From contig JAHHTS010000024.1 in the NCBI GenBank assembly GCA_020024475.1, forward strand, positions 1-33,795: a stretch of 33,795 nucleotides of DNA. The letters are read 5' to 3'. Source of the DNA: Oscillospiraceae bacterium. GTDB lineage: Bacteria; Bacillota; Clostridia; Oscillospirales; Ruminococcaceae. Position numbers and translations under genes: made by a program. Below, piece after piece: positions 15,130 through 24,015 of this stretch. Below the pieces are notes generated by a model, which did no database searches, was not told the DNA's origin, and saw only the letters and a program-made list of their open reading frames with translations. Every line of letters starts with the position of its first letter. Within the stretch, counting starts at the first letter, position 1.

Positions 15130-16660
15130 AGAAATATATATAAATAATAAAAAAATAATAATTAGTGTATCAATTATTTTAGTGGCAGCAGTTTTGTTTG
15201 CATTTATATTTTATCCAAAAGAAGAAGTTAGTATTCAGGAGAAGGTTTATAGTGTAAGAACTATGAAAATAACACCTACTGGAAATGATGTTTATTTGAA
15301 TTATGCAGGTTTAATTCAGCCAGATGAAGTAGAAAAAGCTAATATGCCAGTAATTGGCAAGATTACAAAAATATATGTTGAGGAAGGAGATGCAGTTACT
15401 AAAGGCCAGATGCTTTTTAAAATTGATTCGAAGCAGTATGAAGGGCGGCGAGATGCGGCATACCATAATTTTAAGTCAGCTGAAACAGGAAAAAATAGTG
15501 CAAAATCAGCATTAGATTATGCACAAAAAGTATATGATGAGTCAGCAAAATTACCAACGCAAGAAGAAAAAGATAAATCTAAAGAAATACTTGATACTGC
15601 ACAAGCTAATCAAAAAAAGCGGCAAGAAGAGTATGATAAAGTAAAAGAATTGTTAAATCCTTATGAAGCAGAAGTAAGTAAAGCACAATCGAAATATGAT
15701 ACAGCACAATCGGAATACAAATTGGCTTATGAAAAAAAGATAGAAATTGAAAATAAAGAAGAAGCTACTGAAGAAGAAAAGCTCGTTCGGGCGAAAGCGG
15801 TAGAAGAGGCAACAAAAAATGTAAATGAAAAAGAAATAGAATTACAAAATAGAATGAAGGAGCTCCAAGATGCCAAAGTAAATTTAGGATTTTTGGAAAA
15901 GGAAACACAGCTCGTAGCGACAAAATCAGAAACGATATTAGCACAGTCTAATTATGATAAGATTAATAAAGAACCTACCCAAAATGATACAGATGTATCG
16001 GCTAAAAAATCTCGGCTTAACAGTGCACAATTTGCTTATGATAGTGCTTGTTCCAATTATAATGCAGCAAAAAGCACATATGAAACCGCACAAAAAGCAG
16101 TTGATGATTGCGTGTATTATGCTGGAATGAACGGAAATATCATCATGATGATAGGCGAAGAAGGAACAATTGCTACTCCAATTGCACCTATAATGGTAAT
16201 AGGTTCGAATAATATGATTGCTCAGTTTGGTATTTCTCAGTCTGATGTGGTTGAAGTAAAAGAAGGAATGAAAGCGGATATTATTGTGGAAAATAAAACA
16301 TTCAATGGAACAGTTGACAAAATTGCCCTAATGCCAGATGAAACTAGTCGCACATATACAACCAATGTTAAAATTTCAAATGTCGGAGAAAAATTTCATC
16401 TTGGTGAACTGGCAACCGTTAAGATTTCGATAGGAGAAAGAACAGGTATTTGGTTACCAATTTCAGTAGTAATGAATGATGGTCAGGATTATGTGTTTAC
16501 TGTAGAAAATGACAGAGTTGTGAGAAAAAATGTTGTTATAACCGACATAAATAATGATATGGTTAGAGTTACTGGGCTTGAAAATATAACCAATGTAATT
16601 AGCGAGGGTATGAAAACCGTTAAAAGTGGAAACCTTGTAAATGTAATTAGTGAGGGCTAG
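15119..16660 (+). CDS. RND efflux adaptor (membrane fusion protein)
   Basis: 513 residues. One N-terminal membrane anchor (IIISVSIILVAAVLFAFIFYP) is followed by a barrel-sandwich half (VIGKITKIYVEEGDAVTKGQMLFKID, about 77-102). A long, Lys/Glu/Ala-rich coiled-coil hairpin then spans about 105-330, and the second lipoyl half and beta-barrel follow. Such adaptors link the RND pump to the exit path. The hairpin is long for a Gram-positive adaptor, which has no outer membrane to reach; it may span the wall. The start is the ATG at 15119 with AAGAGG ten bases before. Near the end, AATGTAATTAG(C/T)GAGGG occurs twice, 48 bases apart and in frame, so NVISEG is repeated; the second copy also holds the ribosome site of the next gene. 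Confidence 0.87.
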   Translation: MSIREIYINNKKIIISVSIILVAAVLFAFIFYPKEEVSIQEKVYSVRTMKITPTGNDVYLNYAGLIQPDEVEKANMPVIGKITKIYVEEGDAVTKGQMLFKIDSKQYEGRRDAAYHNFKSAETGKNSAKSALDYAQKVYDESAKLPTQEEKDKSKEILDTAQANQKKRQEEYDKVKELLNPYEAEVSKAQSKYDTAQSEYKLAYEKKIEIENKEEATEEEKLVRAKAVEEATKNVNEKEIELQNRMKELQDAKVNLGFLEKETQLVATKSETILAQSNYDKINKEPTQNDTDVSAKKSRLNSAQFAYDSACSNYNAAKSTYETAQKAVDDCVYYAGMNGNIIMMIGEEGTIATPIAPIMVIGSNNMIAQFGISQSDVVEVKEGMKADIIVENKTFNGTVDKIALMPDETSRTYTTNVKISNVGEKFHLGELATVKISIGERTGIWLPISVVMNDGQDYVFTVENDRVVRKNVVITDINNDMVRVTGLENITNVISEGMKTVKSGNLVNVISEG

Positions 16661-16662
16661 TC

Positions 16663-19600
16663 ATGGGTACAATAGTTAAAAAATTTGTTGAAAATAGGGC
16701 TATTGTTTTATTTTTTATGGTTATAATTGCTGTTTATGGACTCTTTAGCTATTATGTTATTCCTAAACAAGAAAATCCTGATACAACAGTTGCATTAGCT
16801 GTTATAACAACAGTTTATCCTGGTGCTACTCCTGAAGAAGTTGAAAACTTGGTAACAAATAAAATTGAGGACCAATTGAAAACAATAGATACAATAGATT
16901 ATTTCACGAGTATGAGTATGAATAGTGCTAGTGCAATAGTGGTAATGTTTGATATGAAGTATAATATTGAAGATGTAGAAACTGAGCTTAGGCAAAAAAT
17001 TGATACAGTTCAATCTTCATTGCCATCTATGTGCATGGAAAGCATTATTAATACGGATGTTGTAGAAAAAAATCAATTTATAATATCTTTATCAAGTGAT
17101 ATATACGATTCTGCTGAACTTGTTGAATATGCAAAAACTATTAAAGATGAGTTGGAGAAAGTAAATGGTGTAGCAAGCATAAATATAGATGGACAATCAA
17201 CTAGACAGGTAGTAGTTGATTGTGACATTGAAAAACTTCGTCTTTATGGAACTAGCATAGAAAATGTTCTAGGACTTATGCAGGCGCAAAATTTATCTAT
17301 TCCAGCTGGTAGCATAGATTATAATAGTGGTTCAATAAATGTTAATTCATCAGCAATTTTCGAATCAATAAAAGACATTGAAAATGTTGTTATAGGTGGA
17401 GCAACAGATCATTTAGGGTTTATTAAAGTCAAAGACGTTGCAGATGTTTATATAGAAAATGTTTCGGATTATTACTATAAACAGGATGGTAAAAATGCTA
17501 TTCTTCTTACAGGTGTTTTCACTGAAGGGCTTAATGCTGTAAATGTAGGGCATGATGTTCGTACAACATTAGACAAAATAAAAAACGATGTTCCTCCAGA
17601 AATCAATTTTCATGAGGTCATGTATGCCCCACAAGACATTTCTGACTCAATAAATGATTTTATAATAAATCTTATTGAGAGTGTTATTCTTATTGTTATT
17701 GTGGTTATGGTTGGTGTTCAGCTTACTAATGGACTTGTCATTTCAATAGCTCTACCAATGAGTATTCTTATTACATTTATTGTTATGAAACATTTAAACA
17801 TCGAGTTTCAGTTTATTTCTATAGCTGCACTTATTGTTTCATTAGGTATACTTGTTGATAATGCCATAGTAGTCAGTGAAGAAATACAGCGGTTTTTAAA
17901 TCGAGGAATGGATAAAATGACGGCTGTTATAAATGCTGTAAAAACAACTGCTATGCCTGTACTCACTTCTACTCTTACAACAATTGTAACTTTTAGTATT
18001 ATTTATTTTGTACCTGGAACGGTGGGACAAGTAGCGCGGACAATTCCTACGGTTGTAATCGCGGCTTTAATGGCAAGTTATGCAATTGCGATGTTTGTAA
18101 TTCCTGTTTTAGGATATATGTTCTTTAAACCTGAAAATAAAAATAAAAAAGAAAGACTTATAGGCATTAAAAAGTTTTTTGATAAAGGTCTTAATTTAGG
18201 AATGAATCATAAAAAACGGACAATTTTAGGATCTTTTGCAACTTTATTTATCGCTGCTTATTTTGTTGCACAGTTAGGATTACAATTTTTCCCAACAAGT
18301 GCAAAGCCAGTTATATATATAAACGTTTCAGGAGAAACTTTATCTTTGCAAAATACAGGGATAATATGTGATGATATAGGAAAAATTTTGCAAGAAGAAC
18401 CTTTAGTCGATAACTACACATATGCCGTTGGAAAAGGATTACCTACATTTTTCTTAACAGTTCCGTCTATAACACCTGCGGCGAATGCTGGACAATTTAT
18501 GATTCAACTCAACGAGCAAGAACTAAAGGAAATAGGAGGAACTGATGAAGCGGCAAGACATATACAATCGCTTATAGATAGTGGGATTGCTGGAGCTAAT
18601 GTAGAAGTAAAGTGCCTTGAATATTCATTGCCAGTTGATGCTAAAATTACACTTACTGTTACTGGAAAAAATATTAATACTATAAATAAAGCGGTAGAAC
18701 AAATAACAAATGCATTGAATCAAATTGAGGGCACAGATTATGTAAGAGATTCAAGTGTTGTTCCACAATATCAATATAAAGTAAATCTTGATAGTGAGCT
18801 TTTATCAGGTTATGGACTTTTGAAATTTGATGTTGTAAAACAATTAAATACTAGTCTTATGGGTGCTACAACTAGTTCATTCATTACAGCTGGGAATGAG
18901 ATGGATATAGTTGTAAAGGCCAATATTGATAGCCTAGATAAGCTATATAATATGCCGATTGTCGGTTCTGCTGTTGATACAAAAGTTACTTTAGGTCAGG
19001 TAGCAGATATTAAACTAGAAACGACTGTTCCACTTATAAATCATTTTAATGGAAAACAGTATGTAAATGTTCTTTCCAATATTCTTCCAGGTTATTCTTC
19101 TATGAAAATAGAAAAAATTTTGAACGAAGAATATATTTCTAAAATTGATTTGTCAGATGTGGAAATAGACAGTCGTGGTGAAGTTAAAAATATGATGGAT
19201 TTGCTTGTAGATGTATTTATAAGTGCTGGTATGGCAATTGTTGTTATTTATATAATTTTGCTTTTACAGTTTAAAAATTTCGTTAAACCGTTTATAATTC
19301 TTATTAGTATTCCTCTTAGCCTCATTGGATGTTGTTTAGGGCTATTTATATTGCGAATGGATTTGCAAGTTATGGCAATTCTAGGCCTTGTGAGTTTGTT
19401 TGGTATTGTTGTGAATAATGGTATCCTACTTATAGAGGTAATTGATGCGGAAATAAGAGCAGGTAAAAATGTAGAGTATGCTTGTAGAAGTGCAGTTGAC
19501 CAGAGATTTCGACCAATTATGTTGTCATCTACAACAACTTGTATAGGACTTGTGCCTTTGATTATTGCAGGTGATCCTATGAGTGCACCAATGGCAACAG

Positions 19601-19692
19601 TTTTACTTTTTGGTCTTTTATTTTCAACAGTATTGACAATGATTGTAGTTCCGGTTGTATATGCCATGATTTTTGATAAAAAAACTAATTAG
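16663..19692 (+). CDS. RND-family efflux transporter (AcrB-like)
   Basis: A 1009-residue proton-driven exporter with the classical two-fold layout: a first helix at about 12-33, a large external loop (about 35-335), a helix bundle, then a repeat with a second loop (about 545-825) and final helices. The helix-4 motif GILVDNAIVVSEEIQR (about 395-410) keeps the first proton-relay Asp (399) but has Asn at the position that is Asp in AcrB; this substitution is common in the family. It starts two bases after the adaptor stop. Together with the TetR gene it makes a complete regulator-adaptor-pump operon. The substrate is unknown; toxic hydrophobics or antibiotics are likely by analogy. Confidence 0.93.
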   Translation: MGTIVKKFVENRAIVLFFMVIIAVYGLFSYYVIPKQENPDTTVALAVITTVYPGATPEEVENLVTNKIEDQLKTIDTIDYFTSMSMNSASAIVVMFDMKYNIEDVETELRQKIDTVQSSLPSMCMESIINTDVVEKNQFIISLSSDIYDSAELVEYAKTIKDELEKVNGVASINIDGQSTRQVVVDCDIEKLRLYGTSIENVLGLMQAQNLSIPAGSIDYNSGSINVNSSAIFESIKDIENVVIGGATDHLGFIKVKDVADVYIENVSDYYYKQDGKNAILLTGVFTEGLNAVNVGHDVRTTLDKIKNDVPPEINFHEVMYAPQDISDSINDFIINLIESVILIVIVVMVGVQLTNGLVISIALPMSILITFIVMKHLNIEFQFISIAALIVSLGILVDNAIVVSEEIQRFLNRGMDKMTAVINAVKTTAMPVLTSTLTTIVTFSIIYFVPGTVGQVARTIPTVVIAALMASYAIAMFVIPVLGYMFFKPENKNKKERLIGIKKFFDKGLNLGMNHKKRTILGSFATLFIAAYFVAQLGLQFFPTSAKPVIYINVSGETLSLQNTGIICDDIGKILQEEPLVDNYTYAVGKGLPTFFLTVPSITPAANAGQFMIQLNEQELKEIGGTDEAARHIQSLIDSGIAGANVEVKCLEYSLPVDAKITLTVTGKNINTINKAVEQITNALNQIEGTDYVRDSSVVPQYQYKVNLDSELLSGYGLLKFDVVKQLNTSLMGATTSSFITAGNEMDIVVKANIDSLDKLYNMPIVGSAVDTKVTLGQVADIKLETTVPLINHFNGKQYVNVLSNILPGYSSMKIEKILNEEYISKIDLSDVEIDSRGEVKNMMDLLVDVFISAGMAIVVIYIILLLQFKNFVKPFIILISIPLSLIGCCLGLFILRMDLQVMAILGLVSLFGIVVNNGILLIEVIDAEIRAGKNVEYACRSAVDQRFRPIMLSSTTTCIGLVPLIIAGDPMSAPMATVLLFGLLFSTVLTMIVVPVVYAMIFDKKTN

Positions 19693-19703
19693 TAACAAAA
19701 AAT

Positions 19704-19758
19704 AACATAGCCACATATTTTAAGGTATAAAGCTTAAAGAGGTGTGGCTATGTTTTTT
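19704..19758 (+). terminator. Terminator-like hairpin that covers the next gene's start
   Basis: AACATAGCCACA (19704-19715) pairs perfectly with TGTGGCTATGTT (19743-19754). An inner stem (TTTAAG with CTTAAA) extends it, and T6 follows at 19753-19758. By shape it ends the RND operon. The 3' arm also holds part of the ribosome site and the ATG (19750) of the next gene. Confidence 0.75.
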
Positions 19759-20049
19759 GATATTTATATAATTATACTAACGGCTTTCGCATTATTGGGT
19801 CGGTTTTTCTTGTTAGAAATGATTGTATCTGATATTCAGTCAATCAATACTCCACATTCAATAACAATAATGAGATATTCAGATGACGAAAAAACAGCAC
19901 ATAAAATGGATTACATATATAATAATATTCCTAATAATGAAGTGGTTTTTTTGACTGAAAAGTATGAAAATACTGAGTTCACACAGAGAAATGTTTGTGA
20001 AATTTCATCATATCTTTCAAATGTTTTATTTACAAAAGAAGATACTTAA
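19750..20049 (+). CDS. Small single-pass membrane protein, function unknown
   Basis: A 99-residue protein with one hydrophobic N-terminal helix (MFFDIYIIILTAFALLGRFFLLEMIV) and a polar C-terminal part that looks like a small folded domain (SITIMRYSDDEKT, then NNEVVFLTEKYENTEFTQ). I do not recognise the family. AAAGAGG lies seven bases before the ATG, but both are inside a terminator-like hairpin, so its expression must depend on read-through or on melting of the stem. A GTG at 19744 is the alternative start. It lies 43 bases before recD2 on the same strand. Confidence 0.65.
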   Translation: MFFDIYIIILTAFALLGRFFLLEMIVSDIQSINTPHSITIMRYSDDEKTAHKMDYIYNNIPNNEVVFLTEKYENTEFTQRNVCEISSYLSNVLFTKEDT

Positions 20050-20092
20050 TTTATAATTAAAAAGATATATAATTTATATGGAGATATAAAAA

Positions 20093-22288
20093 TTGCAAGA
20101 AATTGATAAACTTGAAGGCACAATTTCATATATAACTTTCTCTAGTCAAGAAACAGGTTTTACTGTTTTAGAGCTTCAAACTGAAGATGATTTGGTTACA
20201 GTTGTTGGAGAGATGATTGGTGTAGCCCCTGGACAGCAGTTGGTTGTTTATGGAACATATTCCAATCATCCTTCTTTTGGTGTTCAGTTCAAAGTACACA
20301 ATTATGAAGTTACTATGCCTGGAGATGAAAATGCCATATTGGCATATTTATCAAGCGGAGCAATAAAAGGAATAGGTCCAGTTACTGCAAAAAGAATTGT
20401 AAAAGCGTTTGGATTACAAACTTTTGAAGTTATAGAAACTGACCCTGCTCAACTATCAACAATAAAGGGAATATCTTATAGACAAGCTGTTGAAATTCAA
20501 TTCGAATTTCAAAGAATATATGGTATACAAGATGCTATTGTTAATTTATCAAATTATGGAATATTAGCAAGTCAAGCTATATCCTTATACAGTTATTATG
20601 GTCAAAATACAATGGATATAATTTACGCTAATCCATATGTTTTATGCAATGAGCCATGTTTTTTGCAGTTTGAACAAGCTGACAATATAGCTAATAAAAT
20701 GATGGTGGAATATGATAGTGTTCAACGCGTGGCTGGTGGAATAACTTATGTATTAAGACATAACAGCGGCAAAGGGCATAGTTGTGTTCCTTTGGACAGA
20801 CTTATAGAGACGGTTTCATCTTTTATAGGGGTAGAACCAGAAAGAGTGGAAAGCGTTTTGCAAGAGTTAAGTGATGCGGGTAACATTTTTACTGAAAATA
20901 TTGAAAACCGAACCTTTGTTTATTTATCGCAATTATATGTAGCTGAGATGGTGTCTTGCCAAAAATTGACTCAATTACTTAACCAAAAACCTAAAAATAT
21001 GTTGAATATAAAAAGTGCTATTGATACAGTAGAAAATACGCTTGATATAGAATACGCACCAAATCAAAAAAAAGCGCTGGAAACTGTCATAAATAGTAGT
21101 GTAAGTATAATTACAGGTGGACCTGGTACAGGTAAAACAACATTGGTTAAAGGCATAATTGCATTATTTGAAATGCAAGCAGATGTAGTTAGTCTTTGTG
21201 CCCCAACTGGTCGTGCAGCTAAAAGACTAAGCGAATTATCAGGCAGATCAGCTAAAACTATTCATCGACTTCTTGAAGTTGTTCCTGGAAGCAAGAATGA
21301 AATAAGATTTTCAAGAAATCAAGATAATCCAATAAATTGTGATGTTCTTATAGTAGATGAATGTTCTATGGTAGATATTGTTTTATTTAGTCAACTTATC
21401 ACAGCGGTAAGAGAGGGATGTAGACTTGTTCTAGTGGGAGATTATAACCAGTTACCAGCAGTGGGGCCAGGAAATGTGTTGAAAGATTTACTTGATTGTC
21501 CCTTTGTCCCAAGCGTAAAACTTACTGATATATTTCGTCAAGCAAAACAAAGTGATATAGTTTTAAATTCTCACGCAATAAATCAAGGTATTTATCCTAA
21601 AACATCCGGAAGAACTGGAGACTATTTTTTTATTGAATGTGGGGAAAATATTGATGAATTGGTAGCTGGTCTTATAAAGACAAGATTGCCTAAAGCTTAT
21701 GGATTTGATAATTTTGAAGATATACAAATTTTGTGCCCATCTAGAAAAAGAAGAGGTGGAACAACAAATATAAATGCTGTTTTACAGTCAGTAATGAACC
21801 CGAAGGAAAAACACAAATCGGAAATTGCATTTAACGGGATAATATTTCGTGAAGGTGATAAGGTTATGCAGATTAAAAATAACTACGACCTTGAATTTGT
21901 ACGAGATAATGGTGAAACTGATGTTGGTGTTTTTAATGGTGATATAGGACAGATAATTCATATTGATAAATATAATAAAACGCTGACTATAAAGTTTGAT
22001 GATAAAACCTATGTTTACGAACAAGAAATATTTAACCAATTAGAACACGCATGGGCAATAACTGTACACAAAAGTCAGGGCAGTGAGTTTAAGGCAGTTG
22101 TTCTTTGCATAAGTGATACTCCTAATGAGTTACAGTATCGAAATTTATTATACACCGCTTTTACTCGCGCAAAAAATCTTTTGGTGGTAGTTGGAAGTTC
22201 ACAAATTTTAGCACAAATGGTTCGGAATAACCGTAAACAACTTCGTTATTCTGGAGTTAAACATTTTTTAGAGGAATATAATGAATAA
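20093..22288 (+). CDS. recD2: RecD2-type DNA helicase
   Basis: A 731-residue superfamily 1 helicase of the RecD2/YrrC type, a 5'-3' helicase acting in DNA repair without RecBC. The N-terminal region has an OB-like part (LEGTISYITFSSQETGFTVLEL) and a helix-hairpin-helix (IKGIGPVTAKRIV, about 91-103). The motor core shows Walker A GGPGTGKTT at 342-350, motif II DECSMVD at 422-428, motif III GDYNQLPAVGPG at 449-460, and late AITVHKSQGSEF and YTAFTRAKNLLVVVG. It starts with TTG at 20093, with GGAGAT upstream. In Bacillus yrrC also lies near mltG-U32 genes, as it does more loosely here. The ComF-like gene overlaps its end by eight bases. Confidence 0.95.
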   Translation: MQEIDKLEGTISYITFSSQETGFTVLELQTEDDLVTVVGEMIGVAPGQQLVVYGTYSNHPSFGVQFKVHNYEVTMPGDENAILAYLSSGAIKGIGPVTAKRIVKAFGLQTFEVIETDPAQLSTIKGISYRQAVEIQFEFQRIYGIQDAIVNLSNYGILASQAISLYSYYGQNTMDIIYANPYVLCNEPCFLQFEQADNIANKMMVEYDSVQRVAGGITYVLRHNSGKGHSCVPLDRLIETVSSFIGVEPERVESVLQELSDAGNIFTENIENRTFVYLSQLYVAEMVSCQKLTQLLNQKPKNMLNIKSAIDTVENTLDIEYAPNQKKALETVINSSVSIITGGPGTGKTTLVKGIIALFEMQADVVSLCAPTGRAAKRLSELSGRSAKTIHRLLEVVPGSKNEIRFSRNQDNPINCDVLIVDECSMVDIVLFSQLITAVREGCRLVLVGDYNQLPAVGPGNVLKDLLDCPFVPSVKLTDIFRQAKQSDIVLNSHAINQGIYPKTSGRTGDYFFIECGENIDELVAGLIKTRLPKAYGFDNFEDIQILCPSRKRRGGTTNINAVLQSVMNPKEKHKSEIAFNGIIFREGDKVMQIKNNYDLEFVRDNGETDVGVFNGDIGQIIHIDKYNKTLTIKFDDKTYVYEQEIFNQLEHAWAITVHKSQGSEFKAVVLCISDTPNELQYRNLLYTAFTRAKNLLVVVGSSQILAQMVRNNRKQLRYSGVKHFLEEYNE

Positions 22289-22931
22289 TTTAATAAAACA
22301 ATTATTTTTTATACCTAAATGTAAGGGCTGTCAAAGACTAGCTAATGAGAATAATTTGTGCACAGAATGTAAAAATAAGCTTTTAAAATGTAGAATATCA
22401 AATCCAGCTAAACCAATACATCTAAATGTGAAAAATATAAATTCAAGCTTTGCATCTTATCACTATAGAGATGTGGCACGGAAAATTATTAAATATGCAA
22501 AATTTAAAAATCCAGCTCCGTTTTTAAATTCATTTATAGATGATATTTCCATTGACATATTGCAGATAATGAAAGAAAATAATATTGATATAATCGTGCA
22601 ATCACCTTGCCACAAAACAAAATTATATAAACAGGAAATTTCTTTGCCGGATGAAATGGTGAAGAGACTATCCATTTTAGGATTAAAAACTAATTTATCT
22701 TGTGTAAAAAAGATAAGAAAAACAGCACAACAGCACAATTTATCCATTGAAAAAAGAAAAATAAATCTTGTAAACGCTTTTGAAATTCAAGATAATGTAA
22801 AAGACCAAAATGTTTTGATAATAGATGATGTAATAACTACAGGTAATACAGTTTCTGAAATAGCTAAAGAATTAAAGCTTGCAGGACGGAAAAATGTTTA
22901 TGCGTGGGCATATACATTTAACGATAAATAA
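22281..22931 (+). CDS. comF: ComF-family phosphoribosyltransferase-like protein
   Basis: 216 residues. Two Cys pairs near the start (C14-x2-C17 and C27-x2-C30) form a zinc-ribbon as in ComF. A late phosphoribosyltransferase loop VLIIDDVITTGNT (178-190) would bind PRPP, preceded by the family's RKTAQQHNLSIEKRKINLVNAF. In transformable bacteria ComF helps bring single-stranded DNA into the cytoplasm. The family's usual RGFNQ segment is not recognisable: the corresponding place reads HKTKLYKQEISLPDEM. The gene starts inside the last codons of recD2, so the two are translationally coupled. Confidence 0.85.
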   Translation: MNNLIKQLFFIPKCKGCQRLANENNLCTECKNKLLKCRISNPAKPIHLNVKNINSSFASYHYRDVARKIIKYAKFKNPAPFLNSFIDDISIDILQIMKENNIDIIVQSPCHKTKLYKQEISLPDEMVKRLSILGLKTNLSCVKKIRKTAQQHNLSIEKRKINLVNAFEIQDNVKDQNVLIIDDVITTGNTVSEIAKELKLAGRKNVYAWAYTFNDK

Positions 22932-22947
22932 GAAAGGAAATATAAAA

Positions 22948-23973
22948 ATGGCTAATATAAATGATATAGGTATTGACCTTGGTACTACTAAGGTAATGAT
23001 ATATAAAGAGGGAGAAGGAATTGTACTAAATGAACCTAGCGTGGTTGCTTATGATGCAAACTCAGGAGTTCCTTTTGCTTTTGGAGAAGAAGCTTTTTTG
23101 ATGGTAGGTAAAACACATAAAAACATAGTTGCAGAATATCCGCTTAAAGATGGTGTTATTTCAAATTACACATTAACAAAAGAAATGGTGAAGTATTTTA
23201 TAGGTAAGGCATACAATTCAAAAGTAGTTAAACCAAAAATCTGTATTTGTGTACCAAGTGCTGTTACAGGTATAGAAGAAAATGCTGTTGTTGATGCAGC
23301 TGTTTCAGCTGGTGCAAGACAGGTGTTCATAATTGAAGAACCAATTGCAGCTGCTATTGGCGCCGGTATAGACATACTTAAAGCAAATGGTAATATTATA
23401 GTGGATATTGGTGGGGGGACAACTGATATAGCAGTCGTTTCTTTGGGAGGTATAGTTTGTTCAAAATCTATCAAGCTTGCTGGAAATACTTTTGATCGTG
23501 AAATTTCAAAAGCCTTGAAAAATAAATATGGATTTGCAGTAGGACAGAGAACAGTTCAAAATCTTAAACATCAAATTGCAGACTGCATGCCAACAGAAGA
23601 AACAAATGAAAGCTTTAAAATAAAAGGAATAAATCTTCAAAAAGGATTGCCAGGAACACTTGAAATTTCAACGCAAGACATTTATCCAGTAATTGAACCT
23701 ATCATTGAAGAGATTCTTAATGCAATAAAAGTAGTTCTGGCAATGACACCTCCGGAGTTGTCGGGAGATATTTATGAGAATGGTGTTATGCTTACTGGAG
23801 CAGGTGCAAAAATAAAGAATCTTGATAAATATCTTGAGTCACATCTTACAACAAAAGTTACAGTAGCTGAAGAACCAGAAAAATGTGTGGCAAAAGGAAC
23901 TGGTATGAGCTTTGTTCTTGAAGGTAAACTTGAGTCTGGTTTCCGTGATGTAACACCTGGATTTGGTAAATAA
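22948..23973 (+). CDS. mreB: MreB/Mbl-family actin-like cell-shape protein
   Basis: 341 residues with the actin fold motifs: phosphate 1 loop IDIGLGTT-like IGIDLGTTKVMIY at 7-19, connecting segment EEPIAAAIGAGIDI, phosphate 2 IVDIGGGTTDIAVV, and adenosine loop MLTGAGAKIKNLDKYL. MreB-type filaments guide side-wall peptidoglycan synthesis at the membrane. No mreC, mreD or rodA follows, so this may be an Mbl/MreBH-like paralogue; sequence alone does not settle which. The start is the ATG at 22948 with AAAGGAAA before it, 16 bases after the ComF stop. Confidence 0.93.
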   Translation: MANINDIGIDLGTTKVMIYKEGEGIVLNEPSVVAYDANSGVPFAFGEEAFLMVGKTHKNIVAEYPLKDGVISNYTLTKEMVKYFIGKAYNSKVVKPKICICVPSAVTGIEENAVVDAAVSAGARQVFIIEEPIAAAIGAGIDILKANGNIIVDIGGGTTDIAVVSLGGIVCSKSIKLAGNTFDREISKALKNKYGFAVGQRTVQNLKHQIADCMPTEETNESFKIKGINLQKGLPGTLEISTQDIYPVIEPIIEEILNAIKVVLAMTPPELSGDIYENGVMLTGAGAKIKNLDKYLESHLTTKVTVAEEPEKCVAKGTGMSFVLEGKLESGFRDVTPGFGK

Positions 23974-23981
23974 TATAAAAT

Positions 23982-24005
23982 AAAAGGCGGATATTACCGC
24001 CTTTT
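23982..24005 (+). terminator. Intrinsic terminator of the recD2-comF-mreB run
   Basis: AAAAGGCGG (23982-23990) pairs with CCGCCTTTT (23997-24005) around a 6-base loop. The T-tract is only four long. It ends ten bases before the next start codon. Confidence 0.75.
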
Positions 24006-24015
24006 GCTATATGAT

